From assembly GCA_947567425.1 (NCBI GenBank), contig CANOLV010000006.1, positions 59,238-123,237 of the forward strand: a stretch of DNA of 64,000 bases, written 5' to 3'. Shown piece by piece: positions 50,160 to 59,046 of the stretch. Origin of the DNA: an uncultured Porphyromonadaceae bacterium. Its GTDB lineage: Bacteria > Bacteroidota > Bacteroidia > Bacteroidales > Muribaculaceae. Below the pieces are notes generated by a model. It saw only the letters and a list, made by a program, of their open reading frames with translations. It was not told the origin of the DNA and did no database searches. Position 1 is the stretch's first letter, and every line of letters begins with the position of its first letter. A program made the position numbers and the translations under genes.

Positions 50160-51500
50160 TCAGCTGAGTTCGTTGTAGATGTAGTCGATGCCGTCCTGCA
50201 GAATCTTTTGAAGTTCGAGTTTTGACGGATCCACGTATTCGCACAGTGCGATGTCTTCTGGGATGATTTCATAGATGCCGAGTTGCTCCATGCGGTCGAG
50301 GTTCTTTGCGAGACATGCTTTTATGAGATATTCCGGCATAATGTCCATAGGAAGCACTTTCTCATATACACCGGACATTATCATGGCGCGGCGGCCTCCG
50401 TTGATTCTGGCGTCGGGACAGAAGGGGCGCTTCAGGAAGTGTCCCGGGAAAGAGTGGTTGACGCTCATCTTTTCAGTAGACAGCGAGGCCCATCCAAGGA
50501 AGTCTGTCCGGTCGTCGCCTTCAGGTATGGCGGTCACCTGGCTGTAGGGATAACGCAGGAAGTGGTCGATTCCTACGGGAATTCCCGTCAGGACGTTTCC
50601 TGCTATGAGTCGGATGTGTTCGTCACCGTCGATATTTCCTGCTACGACCGAGGCCATGTCGGCTCCTATTTTCGTCTTGATATATTTGGGCTGCTTTATT
50701 TTGCATCCCGTCACAGCTACTATAGTGTCGTAGGACAGCTTTCCGGTGGTGACCAGGCCGCCGAGTCTGACCGCGGTGGGCAGGTCGAGGGTCCATACCT
50801 GTTCGCCTTTGTTTACGGGCTTTACGTTGCAGATCTGCACCCCTGCGTTTCCGGCAGGGTGGGGACCTTCAAATGCGATCACTTCCGCACCCTTTACGGC
50901 TTCAATTCTGCTGCCGGGTCTTACACCTATATATATATGTCCGGACGTCAGTGGCTGGAGAAATTTGACTGCGCTCTCGATCATAGGGAGACTGTCGGCC
51001 AGCATCGCTTCATGGTCTGGGGCGAGCGGGGCTGAGTCAAACGCGGTTATGAAGATGTCGCGTGCAAGGCCTCCGGGCCGTGGCACGATTCCGTATGGGC
51101 GCTGTCGGATCATAGCCCATATCCCGGAATCAAGCAGAAGGCGTTGCGCCTTTACCGGGTCGGATGAACACTTTGCATCGAGATTTATGCACTCGTCGGG
51201 TGTCTGCGACGGTTCGATGAGGATACGCTCGAGCTTGCGGCGTTCACCTCGCACGATTGCCTTGACCGTTCCGGCGACGGGTGACACTACTTTGATGTCG
51301 TAAAACTGTTTGTCGTGGAATAGCGGAGTGCCGACCAGTACGGTGTCGCCCTCTTTTACGTCCATTTTAGGCACGATGCCTTTGAAGTCGTCGGGGACAA
51401 CAGCGCAAGTGGCAGGGCATACATTTGCCGGCGTTCCGACGGGAGCGCTTCCGCTGATGTTTATGTCCAAACCTTTCTTAAGAGAAATTAGTTTCGCCAT
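50160..51500 (-). CDS. nqrA: Na+-translocating NADH:quinone reductase subunit A
   Basis: A 446-residue cytoplasmic subunit that contributes to the quinone site. It opens with ISLKKGLDINISG and has the RnfC-like barrel features PKMDVKEGDTVLVGTPLFHDK and GTVKAIVRGERRKL, then RPYGIVPRPG. A frame is open to 51533, but the ATG at 51500 gives the conserved beginning MAKLISLKKGLD. It is the first gene of the operon; a -7 element lies 30 bases upstream. Confidence 0.95.
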   Translation of the reverse strand: MAKLISLKKGLDINISGSAPVGTPANVCPATCAVVPDDFKGIVPKMDVKEGDTVLVGTPLFHDKQFYDIKVVSPVAGTVKAIVRGERRKLERILIEPSQTPDECINLDAKCSSDPVKAQRLLLDSGIWAMIRQRPYGIVPRPGGLARDIFITAFDSAPLAPDHEAMLADSLPMIESAVKFLQPLTSGHIYIGVRPGSRIEAVKGAEVIAFEGPHPAGNAGVQICNVKPVNKGEQVWTLDLPTAVRLGGLVTTGKLSYDTIVAVTGCKIKQPKYIKTKIGADMASVVAGNIDGDEHIRLIAGNVLTGIPVGIDHFLRYPYSQVTAIPEGDDRTDFLGWASLSTEKMSVNHSFPGHFLKRPFCPDARINGGRRAMIMSGVYEKVLPMDIMPEYLIKACLAKNLDRMEQLGIYEIIPEDIALCEYVDPSKLELQKILQDGIDYIYNELS

Positions 51501-51530
51501 GATATGTATATGTGACTTGAATTTTATATG

Positions 51531-51538
51531 CAAAGTTA
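51531..51538 (-). promoter_or_regulatory. -7 element of the nqr operon
   Basis: Minus strand TAACTTTG, matching TAnnTTTG, 30 bases before the nqrA ATG. No convincing -33 element at the normal distance. Confidence 0.55.
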
Positions 51539-51789
51539 TTCATTTATTTTGTAATCCATTAACTTTATTTGTGGATTTTGCCAAAAAAAGTAGGTTGACG
51601 GCATAATTCTGCCTATCCAGTCTTCCCAGAAACGTAATGCGGTAGGGCGAAATAGCGAAAGACGGGCATCGGGTCTTATCCAGATAGCGTGCATTTACCT
51701 TAAAATATGCTATAAAACATATTAATTCTCTAAGCCGCGACGTAAAAGTAGGTTGCATAACGAAATTTCACAAATTTCACTAAACAAAA

Positions 51790-51821
51790 TTTGGTCGGTA
51801 AAAAATATAATAATAAATTTG
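51790..51821 (+). promoter_or_regulatory. Promoter of the exbB-exbD-exbD-tonB operon
   Basis: TTTG (51790-51793), 20-base spacer, TAAATTTG (51814-51821). Transcription should begin near 51827, leaving a 5' leader of roughly 210 bases. Confidence 0.75.
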
Positions 51822-52037
51822 CATATCCTAAAAGGCCTACACCGCTTTTTGAGATGCGAGAGTAACATTGATCTATACCGGAGTGAACCATGATTGACTT
51901 CCACGGTGCCGTGCGTCCATCCTGACTATGCACTATATGAAGATGATCAAAATACCATGCCGGCAGATGACCAAAATTGAATATCCAAATTTAATCTTAA
52001 AAAATAGTAATTATTAATTAATCATTTAAAAAACATT

Positions 52038-52874
52038 ATGGAAGCTCAAAAGCCTACCGCAGCCGCTAAGCCGGCTCAAAAACTAAACGTTCACGAAGGC
52101 GGATCAAAAGTTCGCGGAATCAAGAATGCATTCCTTGTGATCGTTGCATGTTTCATCGTTGCAGTTTGCCTCTTCATTTTCTGGTTTGGCGCTGACTCTA
52201 ACTTCGACGAAGCCGGTCATCCTCAGAACATCATCGGTACTATCTACAAGGGTGGTTTCATCGTGCCTATTCTTCAGACATTGTTCCTTACCGTTATCGT
52301 TCTGTCAGTAGAGCGTTGGATTGCACTTTCAAGCGCAAAGGGTAAAGGCAACATCTCAAAGTTTGTCGCTTCAGTTAAGGAGTGCCTCAAGAAGAACGAC
52401 ATCGCTGGTGCGCAGGCTCTCTGCAAGAAGCAGAAGGGTTCAGTAGCCGCTGTTGTTTCTGCCGCTCTCGTTAACTACGAAGAAATGGACAAGAACACTA
52501 TCCTCACCAAGGAGCAGAAGGTGGCCAACCTCCAGAAGGCCGTTGAAGAAGCAACCGCTCTTGAAATGCCCGCTCTTCAGCAGAATCTTCCGATCGTCGC
52601 TACTCTTACCACACTCGGAACACTCGTCGGACTTCTCGGTACTGTGATGGGTATGATCAAGTCATTCCAGGCACTTGCCGCATCAGGAGCTCCTGACTCT
52701 ACTGAACTTTCTACTGGTATCTCTGAGGCACTTATCAACACTGCCTTCGGTATCGCAACCGGTGCTTTCGCTGTAATCTCTTACAACTTCTACACCAACA
52801 AGATCGATAACCTTACTTACGCTATCGACGAAATCGGTTTCTCTATCGTGCAGACATTCACTGCTACTCACTAA
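52038..52874 (+). CDS. exbB: MotA/TolQ/ExbB proton channel family protein
   Basis: A 278-residue inner-membrane channel subunit. An alanine/lysine-rich cytoplasmic start is followed by helix 1 (FLVIVACFIVAVCLFIFWFG, residues about 32-51), helix 2 (FIVPILQTLFLTVIVLSVERW) and the long family segment LPIVATLTTLGTLVGLLGTVMGMIKSFQ with helix 3, then ISEALINTAFGIATGAFAVISYN with helix 4. ExbB with ExbD converts the proton gradient into TonB motion. Codon use is very regular here, as in highly expressed genes. It heads exbB-exbD-exbD-tonB. Confidence 0.94.
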   Translation: MEAQKPTAAAKPAQKLNVHEGGSKVRGIKNAFLVIVACFIVAVCLFIFWFGADSNFDEAGHPQNIIGTIYKGGFIVPILQTLFLTVIVLSVERWIALSSAKGKGNISKFVASVKECLKKNDIAGAQALCKKQKGSVAAVVSAALVNYEEMDKNTILTKEQKVANLQKAVEEATALEMPALQQNLPIVATLTTLGTLVGLLGTVMGMIKSFQALAASGAPDSTELSTGISEALINTAFGIATGAFAVISYNFYTNKIDNLTYAIDEIGFSIVQTFTATH

Positions 52875-52914
52875 TTCCATTGTTCTCTAAAATTATTAAA
52901 TTAACGACGAAACA

Positions 52915-53616
52915 ATGGGAAAAGTAAAACCAAAAAGAAAGAGTACGCTCATCGACATGACCGCGATGAGTGACGTGACTGTTCTTTTGCTTACTTTCTT
53001 CATGTTGACCTCGACCTTCTTGCAGAAGGAACCGGTTACAGTGCTCACTCCGTCATCAGTATCGGAGTTGAAGGTTCCTGTGACCAATCTGACCACAGTG
53101 CTTGTCTCTCCGGAAGGAAAAGTGTTCCTTTCAGTGTCAGGTGACGCCGACTCTACTTACTCAAGCGAGAAAGTAAGGGCCGAAGTTCTCCAGACGGCAG
53201 TGGCTGAGTATAACAAGACTCATAGTAACAAGATACAGCTCACTCCGGCGCAGGTTGCCAAGTTCTCCAAGATGAACATGTTCGGCTATCGTCTGGCGGA
53301 TCTTCCCGCATATCTCGACAAAGAACAGTTCCAGCAGGATGAATTGTTGTCTGACCCGAATAATCCTCTTGCAGGTATTCCCATCGACGACAATAAGGAC
53401 TTGAACAAACCTAATGAATTCCAAATCTGGATGCGCGCTATCTATAATTCATCCAACCCCCACATGGAGCAGTCAATCAAGTCCGGTGAGGGAATCGCAG
53501 TCAAGGCTGACAAGGATACTCCGTACGAGACCGTACACAATATCCTTGACAATCTTCAGACTCTCAAGATGAATAAGTTTAGCTTGATGACCGCGCTGAA
53601 AACTGAAAACGATTAA
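52915..53616 (+). CDS. exbD: ExbD/TolR family biopolymer transport protein (first copy)
   Basis: A 233-residue ExbD-type protein with a short basic cytoplasmic start (KVKPKRKS), the membrane helix with the proton-relay aspartate in MTAMSDVTVLLLTFFML (residues about 16-32) and a large periplasmic domain. It is longer than the 141 residues of E. coli ExbD; the added part lies at 60-200. Two unlike ExbDs in one operon with ExbB and TonB is a common Bacteroidetes arrangement. It begins 40 bases after exbB and ends 5 bases before the next exbD. Confidence 0.92.
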   Translation: MGKVKPKRKSTLIDMTAMSDVTVLLLTFFMLTSTFLQKEPVTVLTPSSVSELKVPVTNLTTVLVSPEGKVFLSVSGDADSTYSSEKVRAEVLQTAVAEYNKTHSNKIQLTPAQVAKFSKMNMFGYRLADLPAYLDKEQFQQDELLSDPNNPLAGIPIDDNKDLNKPNEFQIWMRAIYNSSNPHMEQSIKSGEGIAVKADKDTPYETVHNILDNLQTLKMNKFSLMTALKTEND

Positions 53617-53621
53617 TCATT

Positions 53622-54356
53622 ATGGCACAGATAGAACAATCCGACGGCGGCAAAAAGAAAAAAGGCGCCCAGAAAAAAATGCAGATCCACGTGGACTTTA
53701 CGCCTATGGTGGATATGAACATGCTTCTGATTACGTTCTTCATGCTTTGTACCACGATGATTAAGTCGCAGACGCTGAACATCGCCCTCCCTTCAAACGA
53801 GAAGGTTGAGCAGGAACAGCAGAACAAAGCAAAGGAATCACAAGCAGTGACCCTTATTCTTGACACGGAGCGTGACGAGGAAGGCAACGTAAAATACGAT
53901 GCCGAAACCGGAAAGCCCGCGCACATGATCTACTATTATCTCGGAAAGCCCGATGTGGCCGACGAAGATAAGGACGGTCTGATCGACAATTCCAACCTCA
54001 AGGTAGAGAAGTTTATCGGCAACCAGAACGGTGAGGTGCAGGGAATCCGCAAGATCCTTCATGACAAGAATAAGACAGTTCTCGAGAAAATCGCAGTGCT
54101 GAAGCAGGACTGGAAAGATAAGAAAATCAGCGATGATGAATATCAGGCCCGTGCGAAAGAGATTCGTAACGACTCTCTTATCCAGGATCGTCCGGTTGTC
54201 ATCATCAAGGCCGGCCCCAATGCTTCTTGGGAGAGTCTGATCGGTGCGCTCGATGAGATGCAGATCAATCAGATATCCCGTTATCAGATTGACAACATCA
54301 ATGCCACTGACTCTGCGCTTATATTCGACTATCTTGCAAAGAATCCCCGCAAATAA
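53622..54356 (+). CDS. exbD: ExbD/TolR family biopolymer transport protein (second copy)
   Basis: A 244-residue ExbD-type protein. The lysine-rich start (KKKKGAQKKM) leads to the helix VDFTPMVDMNMLLITFFML with the family aspartate, and the periplasmic part ends in a typical ExbD domain (RPVVIIKAGPNASWESLIGALDEM). A charged insertion lies between residues 60 and 150. It shares little with the first copy outside the helix, so the two probably have distinct partners or stoichiometric roles. Confidence 0.92.
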   Translation: MAQIEQSDGGKKKKGAQKKMQIHVDFTPMVDMNMLLITFFMLCTTMIKSQTLNIALPSNEKVEQEQQNKAKESQAVTLILDTERDEEGNVKYDAETGKPAHMIYYYLGKPDVADEDKDGLIDNSNLKVEKFIGNQNGEVQGIRKILHDKNKTVLEKIAVLKQDWKDKKISDDEYQARAKEIRNDSLIQDRPVVIIKAGPNASWESLIGALDEMQINQISRYQIDNINATDSALIFDYLAKNPRK

Positions 54357-54396
54357 TGATGATCTATATGTTTAACTATTAAAACGGAAAAGTAAA

Positions 54397-55254
54397 ATGG
54401 CAAAAGATGTAGATCTTTCATCAAAAGAATGGCGCGACCTTGTCTTTGAAGGCAAGAATAAAGAATTCGGCGCCTACGAATTGCGTAAGGGCTCAGACTC
54501 TCGTCATAACAAGGCCATGATCGTCGTAGTGATTTTCCTGGCACTTGTATTCCTCATACCTCTGTTGATCAACACGGTGCTTCCCAAGGCCGAGGAACGT
54601 CCGGAGGATCTTACCGAGCAGGCGCTCGTAAGCCTCGACAACGCTACCGACGAACCGGAAGAAGAGCCTGAAGAAGAACTTGAGCGTTATGAGGAGCCGG
54701 AACCTGAAGTACTTCCCGAAGAGGTGCTCAACACCGTTAAGGTGACCGAGCTTGCCATCGTTGAGGACGACAAGGTAAAGGCTGAGGACGAAATCAAGAC
54801 TCAGGATGAACTTGCAGAAACCACTACCGCTTTCGGTCAGAGCGACTTCGACCAAGGTACTGACGACCGTAACGTCGTTCGTGAGCACAAGGACGAAATC
54901 GTTGTTGAAGAGAAGAAGGAGGTAGAGGAGAACAAGGTGTTCACTGCCGTTGAGCAGATGCCCCAGTTCCCCGGTGGCGATGCTGAGTTGATGAAGTATA
55001 TCAGTAAGAACCTCAAGTACCCGCCTGTGGCTATGGAGAATAATATCCAGGGTCGTGTGGTAGTACAGTTCGTCGTTACGAAGACCGGTAAGATCGGTGA
55101 GGTTAAGGTGGCCCGTGGTAAGGACCCCGACCTTGACAAGGAAGCTGTCCGTGTGGTTAAGTCACTTCCTGACTTTATCCCCGGTAAGATGAACGGTCAG
55201 ACCGTGAACGTATGGTATACGCTCCCCATCACATTCAAACTTCAGGGTATTTAA
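54397..55254 (+). CDS. tonB: TonB family energy transducer
   Basis: A 285-residue TonB. The cytoplasmic start has the Bacteroidetes pattern KNKEFGAYELRKG, the membrane anchor is MIVVVIFLALVFLIPLLIN (about residues 42-60), then an acidic glutamate/proline-rich linker (EEPEEELERYEEPEPEVLPEE) in which E replaces the lysine-proline type of proteobacteria, and a C-terminal TonB domain from QMPQFPGGDAELMKYISKNL to the end. It transmits force to SusC-type transporters such as the one at 23971-27234. A good terminator follows. Confidence 0.94.
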   Translation: MAKDVDLSSKEWRDLVFEGKNKEFGAYELRKGSDSRHNKAMIVVVIFLALVFLIPLLINTVLPKAEERPEDLTEQALVSLDNATDEPEEEPEEELERYEEPEPEVLPEEVLNTVKVTELAIVEDDKVKAEDEIKTQDELAETTTAFGQSDFDQGTDDRNVVREHKDEIVVEEKKEVEENKVFTAVEQMPQFPGGDAELMKYISKNLKYPPVAMENNIQGRVVVQFVVTKTGKIGEVKVARGKDPDLDKEAVRVVKSLPDFIPGKMNGQTVNVWYTLPITFKLQGI

Positions 55255-55274
55255 TCTGAATTATACCTAATATG

Positions 55275-55314
55275 AGAGACGCGTCAGTCAACTGGCGCGT
55301 CTCTTCTTTTTTTA
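55275..55314 (+). terminator. Terminator of the tonB operon
   Basis: GAGACGCG (55276-55283) pairs with CGCGTCTC (55296-55303) and is followed by TTCTTTTTTT. Confidence 0.85.
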
Positions 55315-55329
55315 TTGGGCCATATTTGT

Positions 55330-55337
55330 TAAATTTG
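55330..55337 (+). promoter_or_regulatory. -7 element of ispE
   Basis: TAAATTTG matches TAnnTTTG, 29 bases before the ispE ATG. Confidence 0.55.
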
Positions 55338-55366
55338 CATCTGAGTAAGTTTTTTTTAGTTTTCCG

Positions 55367-56203
55367 ATGATACTATTTCCTAATGCAAAAATTAATATAG
55401 GTCTCAATATTCTGGAACGGAGGCCCGACGGTTACCACAATCTTTCGACGGTGTTTTATCCGGTTGGATGGTGCGATGTGCTTGAAATCGTCCCGTCGAA
55501 GTCCGGAGCCACTACGCTCACTGTAAGCGGGCGCGCGGTGGACTGTCCGACTGAAAAGAATCTTGTGATGAAAGCCTACCGGATGCTGTCGGCTGTAGCT
55601 TCTATCGGGCCGGTCGACATGTATCTCCACAAGGTCATTCCTGACGGGGCCGGCCTTGGAGGCGGGAGCGCCGACGCGGCATTTGCATTGAAGGGACTCA
55701 ATGATATGTTCGGCCTTGGATTGACCGATGCCCGACTTGCGGAGATAGCTGTCGGGATAGGCGCCGACTGCCCGTTTTTCATCTATGACCGTCCGATGGA
55801 GGCTGCCGGGATAGGGGATATCCTTACCTCGTCGGCTGTATCGCTTGAGGGATATCTGATCGCTATAGTCAAGCCGGAGGAGTCGGTGTCGACCAAGGAG
55901 GCATATTCGGGAGTGCATCCCGGATTGCCTGATTTTGAATTGCGCGAAAGTGTGTCGGGGCCGGTGGATGATTGGCGCGGCAAGGTGGTCAATGATTTTG
56001 AGCGGTCGATATTTCCGTCGCATCCCGCTATCTCAGATGTGAAGTCGAAGATGTATTCCCTTGGTGCAGTTTATGCGAGTATGAGCGGTTCGGGAGCTGC
56101 TGTCTATGGCATTTTCCGGGAATCTGATGCTGACAGTTTGTCAGCACTCCTATCGAGGGAGTTCTGCGGGTTGGCTTCATGGTGCGGTCCGGCCCTGTAT
56201 TGA
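55367..56203 (+). CDS. ispE: 4-diphosphocytidyl-2-C-methyl-D-erythritol kinase
   Basis: A 278-residue GHMP kinase of the MEP isoprenoid pathway; it phosphorylates CDP-methylerythritol at the 2-hydroxyl. It begins FPNAKINIGLNILERRPDGYHNL (in parts AKINIGLNIL and RPDGYHNLST), the substrate-binding start of IspE, has the ATP-binding GAGLGGGSADAAFALKGLN near residues 90-108 and YASMSGSGAAVYGIF near the end. The pathway's first enzyme, Dxs, is encoded at 38-40 kb. Confidence 0.95.
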   Translation: MILFPNAKINIGLNILERRPDGYHNLSTVFYPVGWCDVLEIVPSKSGATTLTVSGRAVDCPTEKNLVMKAYRMLSAVASIGPVDMYLHKVIPDGAGLGGGSADAAFALKGLNDMFGLGLTDARLAEIAVGIGADCPFFIYDRPMEAAGIGDILTSSAVSLEGYLIAIVKPEESVSTKEAYSGVHPGLPDFELRESVSGPVDDWRGKVVNDFERSIFPSHPAISDVKSKMYSLGAVYASMSGSGAAVYGIFRESDADSLSALLSREFCGLASWCGPALY

Positions 56204-56306
56204 CGGTTGAAAATGAACGTTATTCCGCCAAACTTGTTATGAATGTAAGAAATATGATGGTCTAACGTGTTTTAGGCATTGTTTTTGTATTCTGTTCTAT
56301 AGGATT

Positions 56307-56948
56307 ATGAAATTCAAATTTAAACGATATATGGATAAAAAGCACAGCAGTCATGGAGCGGAGGAGTCGACCCCCGGATATGACGACAATGACGTTAACA
56401 TCAATGATGTGGATAATATAAATCTTCAGGAAGAGGAGACCGAAGCTGCAAAAGATATGGCTCAGGAGGCCGAAAGTGAAGCTGAAAAGCTTCAGAAGGA
56501 ACTTGATGCGGCTAAATCGGAGCTTGAAAAGGAGAAGAAAGAGTATCTCTTCCTGATGGCTGAGTTTGACAATTTCCGCAAGCGTACCATCAAGGAGAAG
56601 GGGGAGATCATAAAGAATGCCAGTGAGAATGCCTTGAAGGGGCTTCTTCCGGTGGTTGATGATTTTGAACGTTCGCTGCAGGCTATAAACGACAGTTCCG
56701 ACGCTTCTTCGATCAAAGAGGGTGTGGTTCTGATCTATAATAAGTTTGTCAAGTATCTTGAGCAGAATGGAGTCAAGGCCATGCCTACTGAGGTCGGTTC
56801 TGACTTTGACACTGAACTGCATGAGGCTGTCACGGTATTCCCCGTTGACGACGATTCTAAAAAAGGTAAGATCATTGACACTATACAGAAAGGCTATATG
56901 ATTAACGACAAGGTGCTTCGTCATGCCAAAGTCGTTGTAGGTCAGTAG
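56307..56948 (+). CDS. grpE: Nucleotide exchange factor GrpE
   Basis: A 213-residue GrpE. An acidic, disordered N-terminus (residues 10-60) leads to a long coiled coil (AEKLQKELDAAKSELEKEKK) and then the conserved MAEFDNFRKRTIKEK, LLPVVDDFERSL and the beta domain with DTIQKGYMINDKVLRHAKVVV. GrpE releases ADP from DnaK. It lies 28 bases before dnaJ; dnaK is not in the window. No standard -7 element was found upstream, so heat-shock control may use something else. Confidence 0.95.
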   Translation: MKFKFKRYMDKKHSSHGAEESTPGYDDNDVNINDVDNINLQEEETEAAKDMAQEAESEAEKLQKELDAAKSELEKEKKEYLFLMAEFDNFRKRTIKEKGEIIKNASENALKGLLPVVDDFERSLQAINDSSDASSIKEGVVLIYNKFVKYLEQNGVKAMPTEVGSDFDTELHEAVTVFPVDDDSKKGKIIDTIQKGYMINDKVLRHAKVVVGQ

Positions 56949-56976
56949 TCTGTAGCGGTTAAAATAGTCATTAAAG

Positions 56977-58149
56977 ATGGAAAAAAGAGATTATTACGAA
57001 ATATTGGGTGTGCAGAAGAATGCCACTTCCGATGAGCTTAAGAAGGCTTATCGAAAGATGGCTTTGAAGTACCATCCCGATAAGAACCCCGGCGACAAGG
57101 AGGCTGAAGAAAAGTTTAAGGAGGCCGCCGAGGCTTACGATGTGCTCAGCGATCCGGACAAGCGTGCCAAATACGACCAGTGGGGTCATTCAATGGGTCC
57201 GTCAGGATTCGGAGGCGGCGGAGGCGGCGGCTTCCGTGCGAGCGGAATGTCGATGGAGGACATATTCTCACAGTTCGGCGACATTTTCGGCGGCGGATCT
57301 TTCGGCGGTTTTGGCGGATTTGGTTCTGCGGCCGGCGGTTCGCCAAGACGTCGCCGTCAGCCTAAAGGTAGCGACTTGCGCATAAAAGTTAAGCTGACGC
57401 TTAAGGAGATAGCCGAGGGTGTTACGAAGAAGCTCAAGATACCCCGCTATGTCAAGTGTGAGCACTGTAACGGCACCGGTGCTAAGGACGGCACGGCATT
57501 CCAGACATGCCACCGCTGTCACGGTTCAGGAGTGATCGAGCATGTACAGCAGACTTTTCTCGGCCCGATGCAGTCGACGGCTACTTGTCCTGACTGCAAC
57601 GGCGAGGGTAAGACTATTACCCAGAAGTGCCAGTATTGCGGCGGCGAGGGCATAGTGCGTCAGGAGGAAGTGGTGGAATTCAGCATCCCGGCCGGAGTGA
57701 CCGACGGCATGACTTTGTCGCTTAAGGGCAAAGGCAATGCGGCGCGTCATGGCGGAGTCAACGGCGACCTGCTTGTCGTGGTCGAGGAGATTCCTGATGC
57801 CGAATTGATCCGCGACGGCAACGACGTCATCTATAACCTTATGCTCGACATCCCTACCGCGGCCTTGGGCGGTAGCGTCGAGATACCTACCATAAGCGGA
57901 AAGGCGAGAGTGAAGATTCCTGCCGGGACTCAGCCCGGAAAGGTGCTTCGTCTGCGCGGGAAGGGCCTGCCATCGACTGAAGGTTACGGCAATGGCGACG
58001 AGCTTGTCAATATAATGGTGTATATTCCCGAAAATCTTAACGATAAGGAGAAGGAGGCTATCGAGAGTTTGCGCGATCAGCCTAACGTAAAAGCCGACGA
58101 TTCGATAAAGAAGCGCATATTCAGTCGTCTGCGTCATATATTTGAATAA
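56977..58149 (+). CDS. dnaJ: Chaperone protein DnaJ
   Basis: A 390-residue type I J-protein. The J domain (residues 1-70) has [16 protein letters not shown] with the HPD motif, a Gly/Phe-rich stretch (about 75-125) follows, then four CxxCxGxG zinc motifs ([32 protein letters not shown]) at about 161-225, and the C-terminal substrate-binding domains with the conserved [16 protein letters not shown]. It delivers unfolded proteins to DnaK. It follows grpE and ends at a strong hairpin. Confidence 0.96.
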   Translation: MEKRDYYEILGVQKNATSDELKKAYRKMALKYHPDKNPGDKEAEEKFKEAAEAYDVLSDPDKRAKYDQWGHSMGPSGFGGGGGGGFRASGMSMEDIFSQFGDIFGGGSFGGFGGFGSAAGGSPRRRRQPKGSDLRIKVKLTLKEIAEGVTKKLKIPRYVKCEHCNGTGAKDGTAFQTCHRCHGSGVIEHVQQTFLGPMQSTATCPDCNGEGKTITQKCQYCGGEGIVRQEEVVEFSIPAGVTDGMTLSLKGKGNAARHGGVNGDLLVVVEEIPDAELIRDGNDVIYNLMLDIPTAALGGSVEIPTISGKARVKIPAGTQPGKVLRLRGKGLPSTEGYGNGDELVNIMVYIPENLNDKEKEAIESLRDQPNVKADDSIKKRIFSRLRHIFE

Positions 58150-58185
58150 GATTCTGTCGGGTAAAGATAGCTGAAAGAGAAAGAT

Positions 58186-58230
58186 AGACAGTCGCGCAAG
58201 CCAAAAAGGGTTCGCGCGACTGTCTGTTTT
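58186..58230 (+). terminator. Terminator after dnaJ
   Basis: AGACAGTCGCGC (58186-58197) pairs with GCGCGACTGTCT (58214-58225) and is followed by GTTTTATT. The hairpin lies 26 bases from the stop of the broken minus-strand gene and may serve both. Confidence 0.82.
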
Positions 58231-58255
58231 ATTGCGTGCAGGAGTATCAGATTCG

Positions 58256-58921
58256 TCAGAATGTGTAGCCCAGTGTCACTGACACTATCTGATTGTAGTA
58301 GTCGTCATATTTCATCATCGAGTTGAGCTGGATGTCATAGCCCATCGACAGACGTTAGTGGTCCATAAATTCGAGACCTGCTTTCACGCCAATGCCTATT
58401 TCAAAACGTCGTATATCGCTGTCCTTGAATATATTGTCGATCTTGTATTCGCCGGGAGCTATATTCAATTCTGCCGGGACGTTTCCCTTGGTGGTTATTT
58501 TCGACGTTCCTTTGCCCCATAGTCCAATGCCGATGTAGGGTCCTGCCGACAGCGAAAGGTTCAGGTTGTCGTTCAGAGCCATTTTGTATCCCGCGTGTAT
58601 GGGTATGTTCAGATAGTAGGGTGTCATGTCTGCTTCGCCGTTTACTTCAAATGTTCCGTTACGGCCGTCCATAAAGTCACTTGAATAGTAAATCTCCTTG
58701 ATGGTGAAGGGCTTTTACGAAAGCTTCATCGCTCCTTCCAGATACCAAGCTTCGGTTAGGGGCAATTGGGCGTTTACTCCGACGTTGAATCCGCACTTGG
58801 TTCCATCGGCGTTCATTGTCGACGATACGTTGAGTCCACCTTCCACACCGTAGCGAATTCCCTGGGCACTTGCTCCGATGGCCGCAATGACCATCATGGC
58901 CCCGATAAATGATCGTTTCAT
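58256..58921 (-). pseudogene. Outer-membrane beta-barrel protein gene with two in-frame stops
   Basis: Read as one frame of 222 codons from the ATG at 58921 to the TGA at 58256, this gives a small porin-like outer-membrane protein: signal peptide (FIGAMMVIAAIGASAQ), strands such as YGVEGGLNVSS, YYLNIPIHAGYKMAL, LSLSAGPYIGIGLWG, FEIGIGVKAGLEFMDH and a closing VTLGYTF with C-terminal Phe. Two TAA codons break it, at 58715-58717 (after AMKLS) and 58355-58357 (after FMDH), without any frameshift. The frame resumes sensibly after each stop (KPFTIKEIYYS and RLSMGYDIQLN). It is either a recent pseudogene or read through. A near-consensus -7 element lies at 58953-58960. Confidence 0.8.
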
Positions 58922-59046
58922 AAAAGTTGAAGTTTTGAATTGGTTATTCTTGCAAATTAATGCATATTATTGTTGATATGCAAGAAAAAGTAATTTAATT
59001 ATTAGATTACTTTTAGATTGTTGAATGTTCTGTCTCGAATCATTTT

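Larger units (their letters stand above)
51501..52037. other. Intergenic region between nqrA and exbB
   Basis: 537 bases between divergent operons. It contains the nqr -7 element (51531-51538), then about 250 bases in which I see no gene or strong structure, then the exbB promoter (51790-51821) and a leader of about 210 bases. Short minus-strand open frames here have no features of genes. Confidence 0.6.

Noticed and set aside
51540-51933. Small minus-strand frames in the nqrA-exbB gap
   Set aside because: They overlap each other and the exbB promoter and have no start context or domain features.
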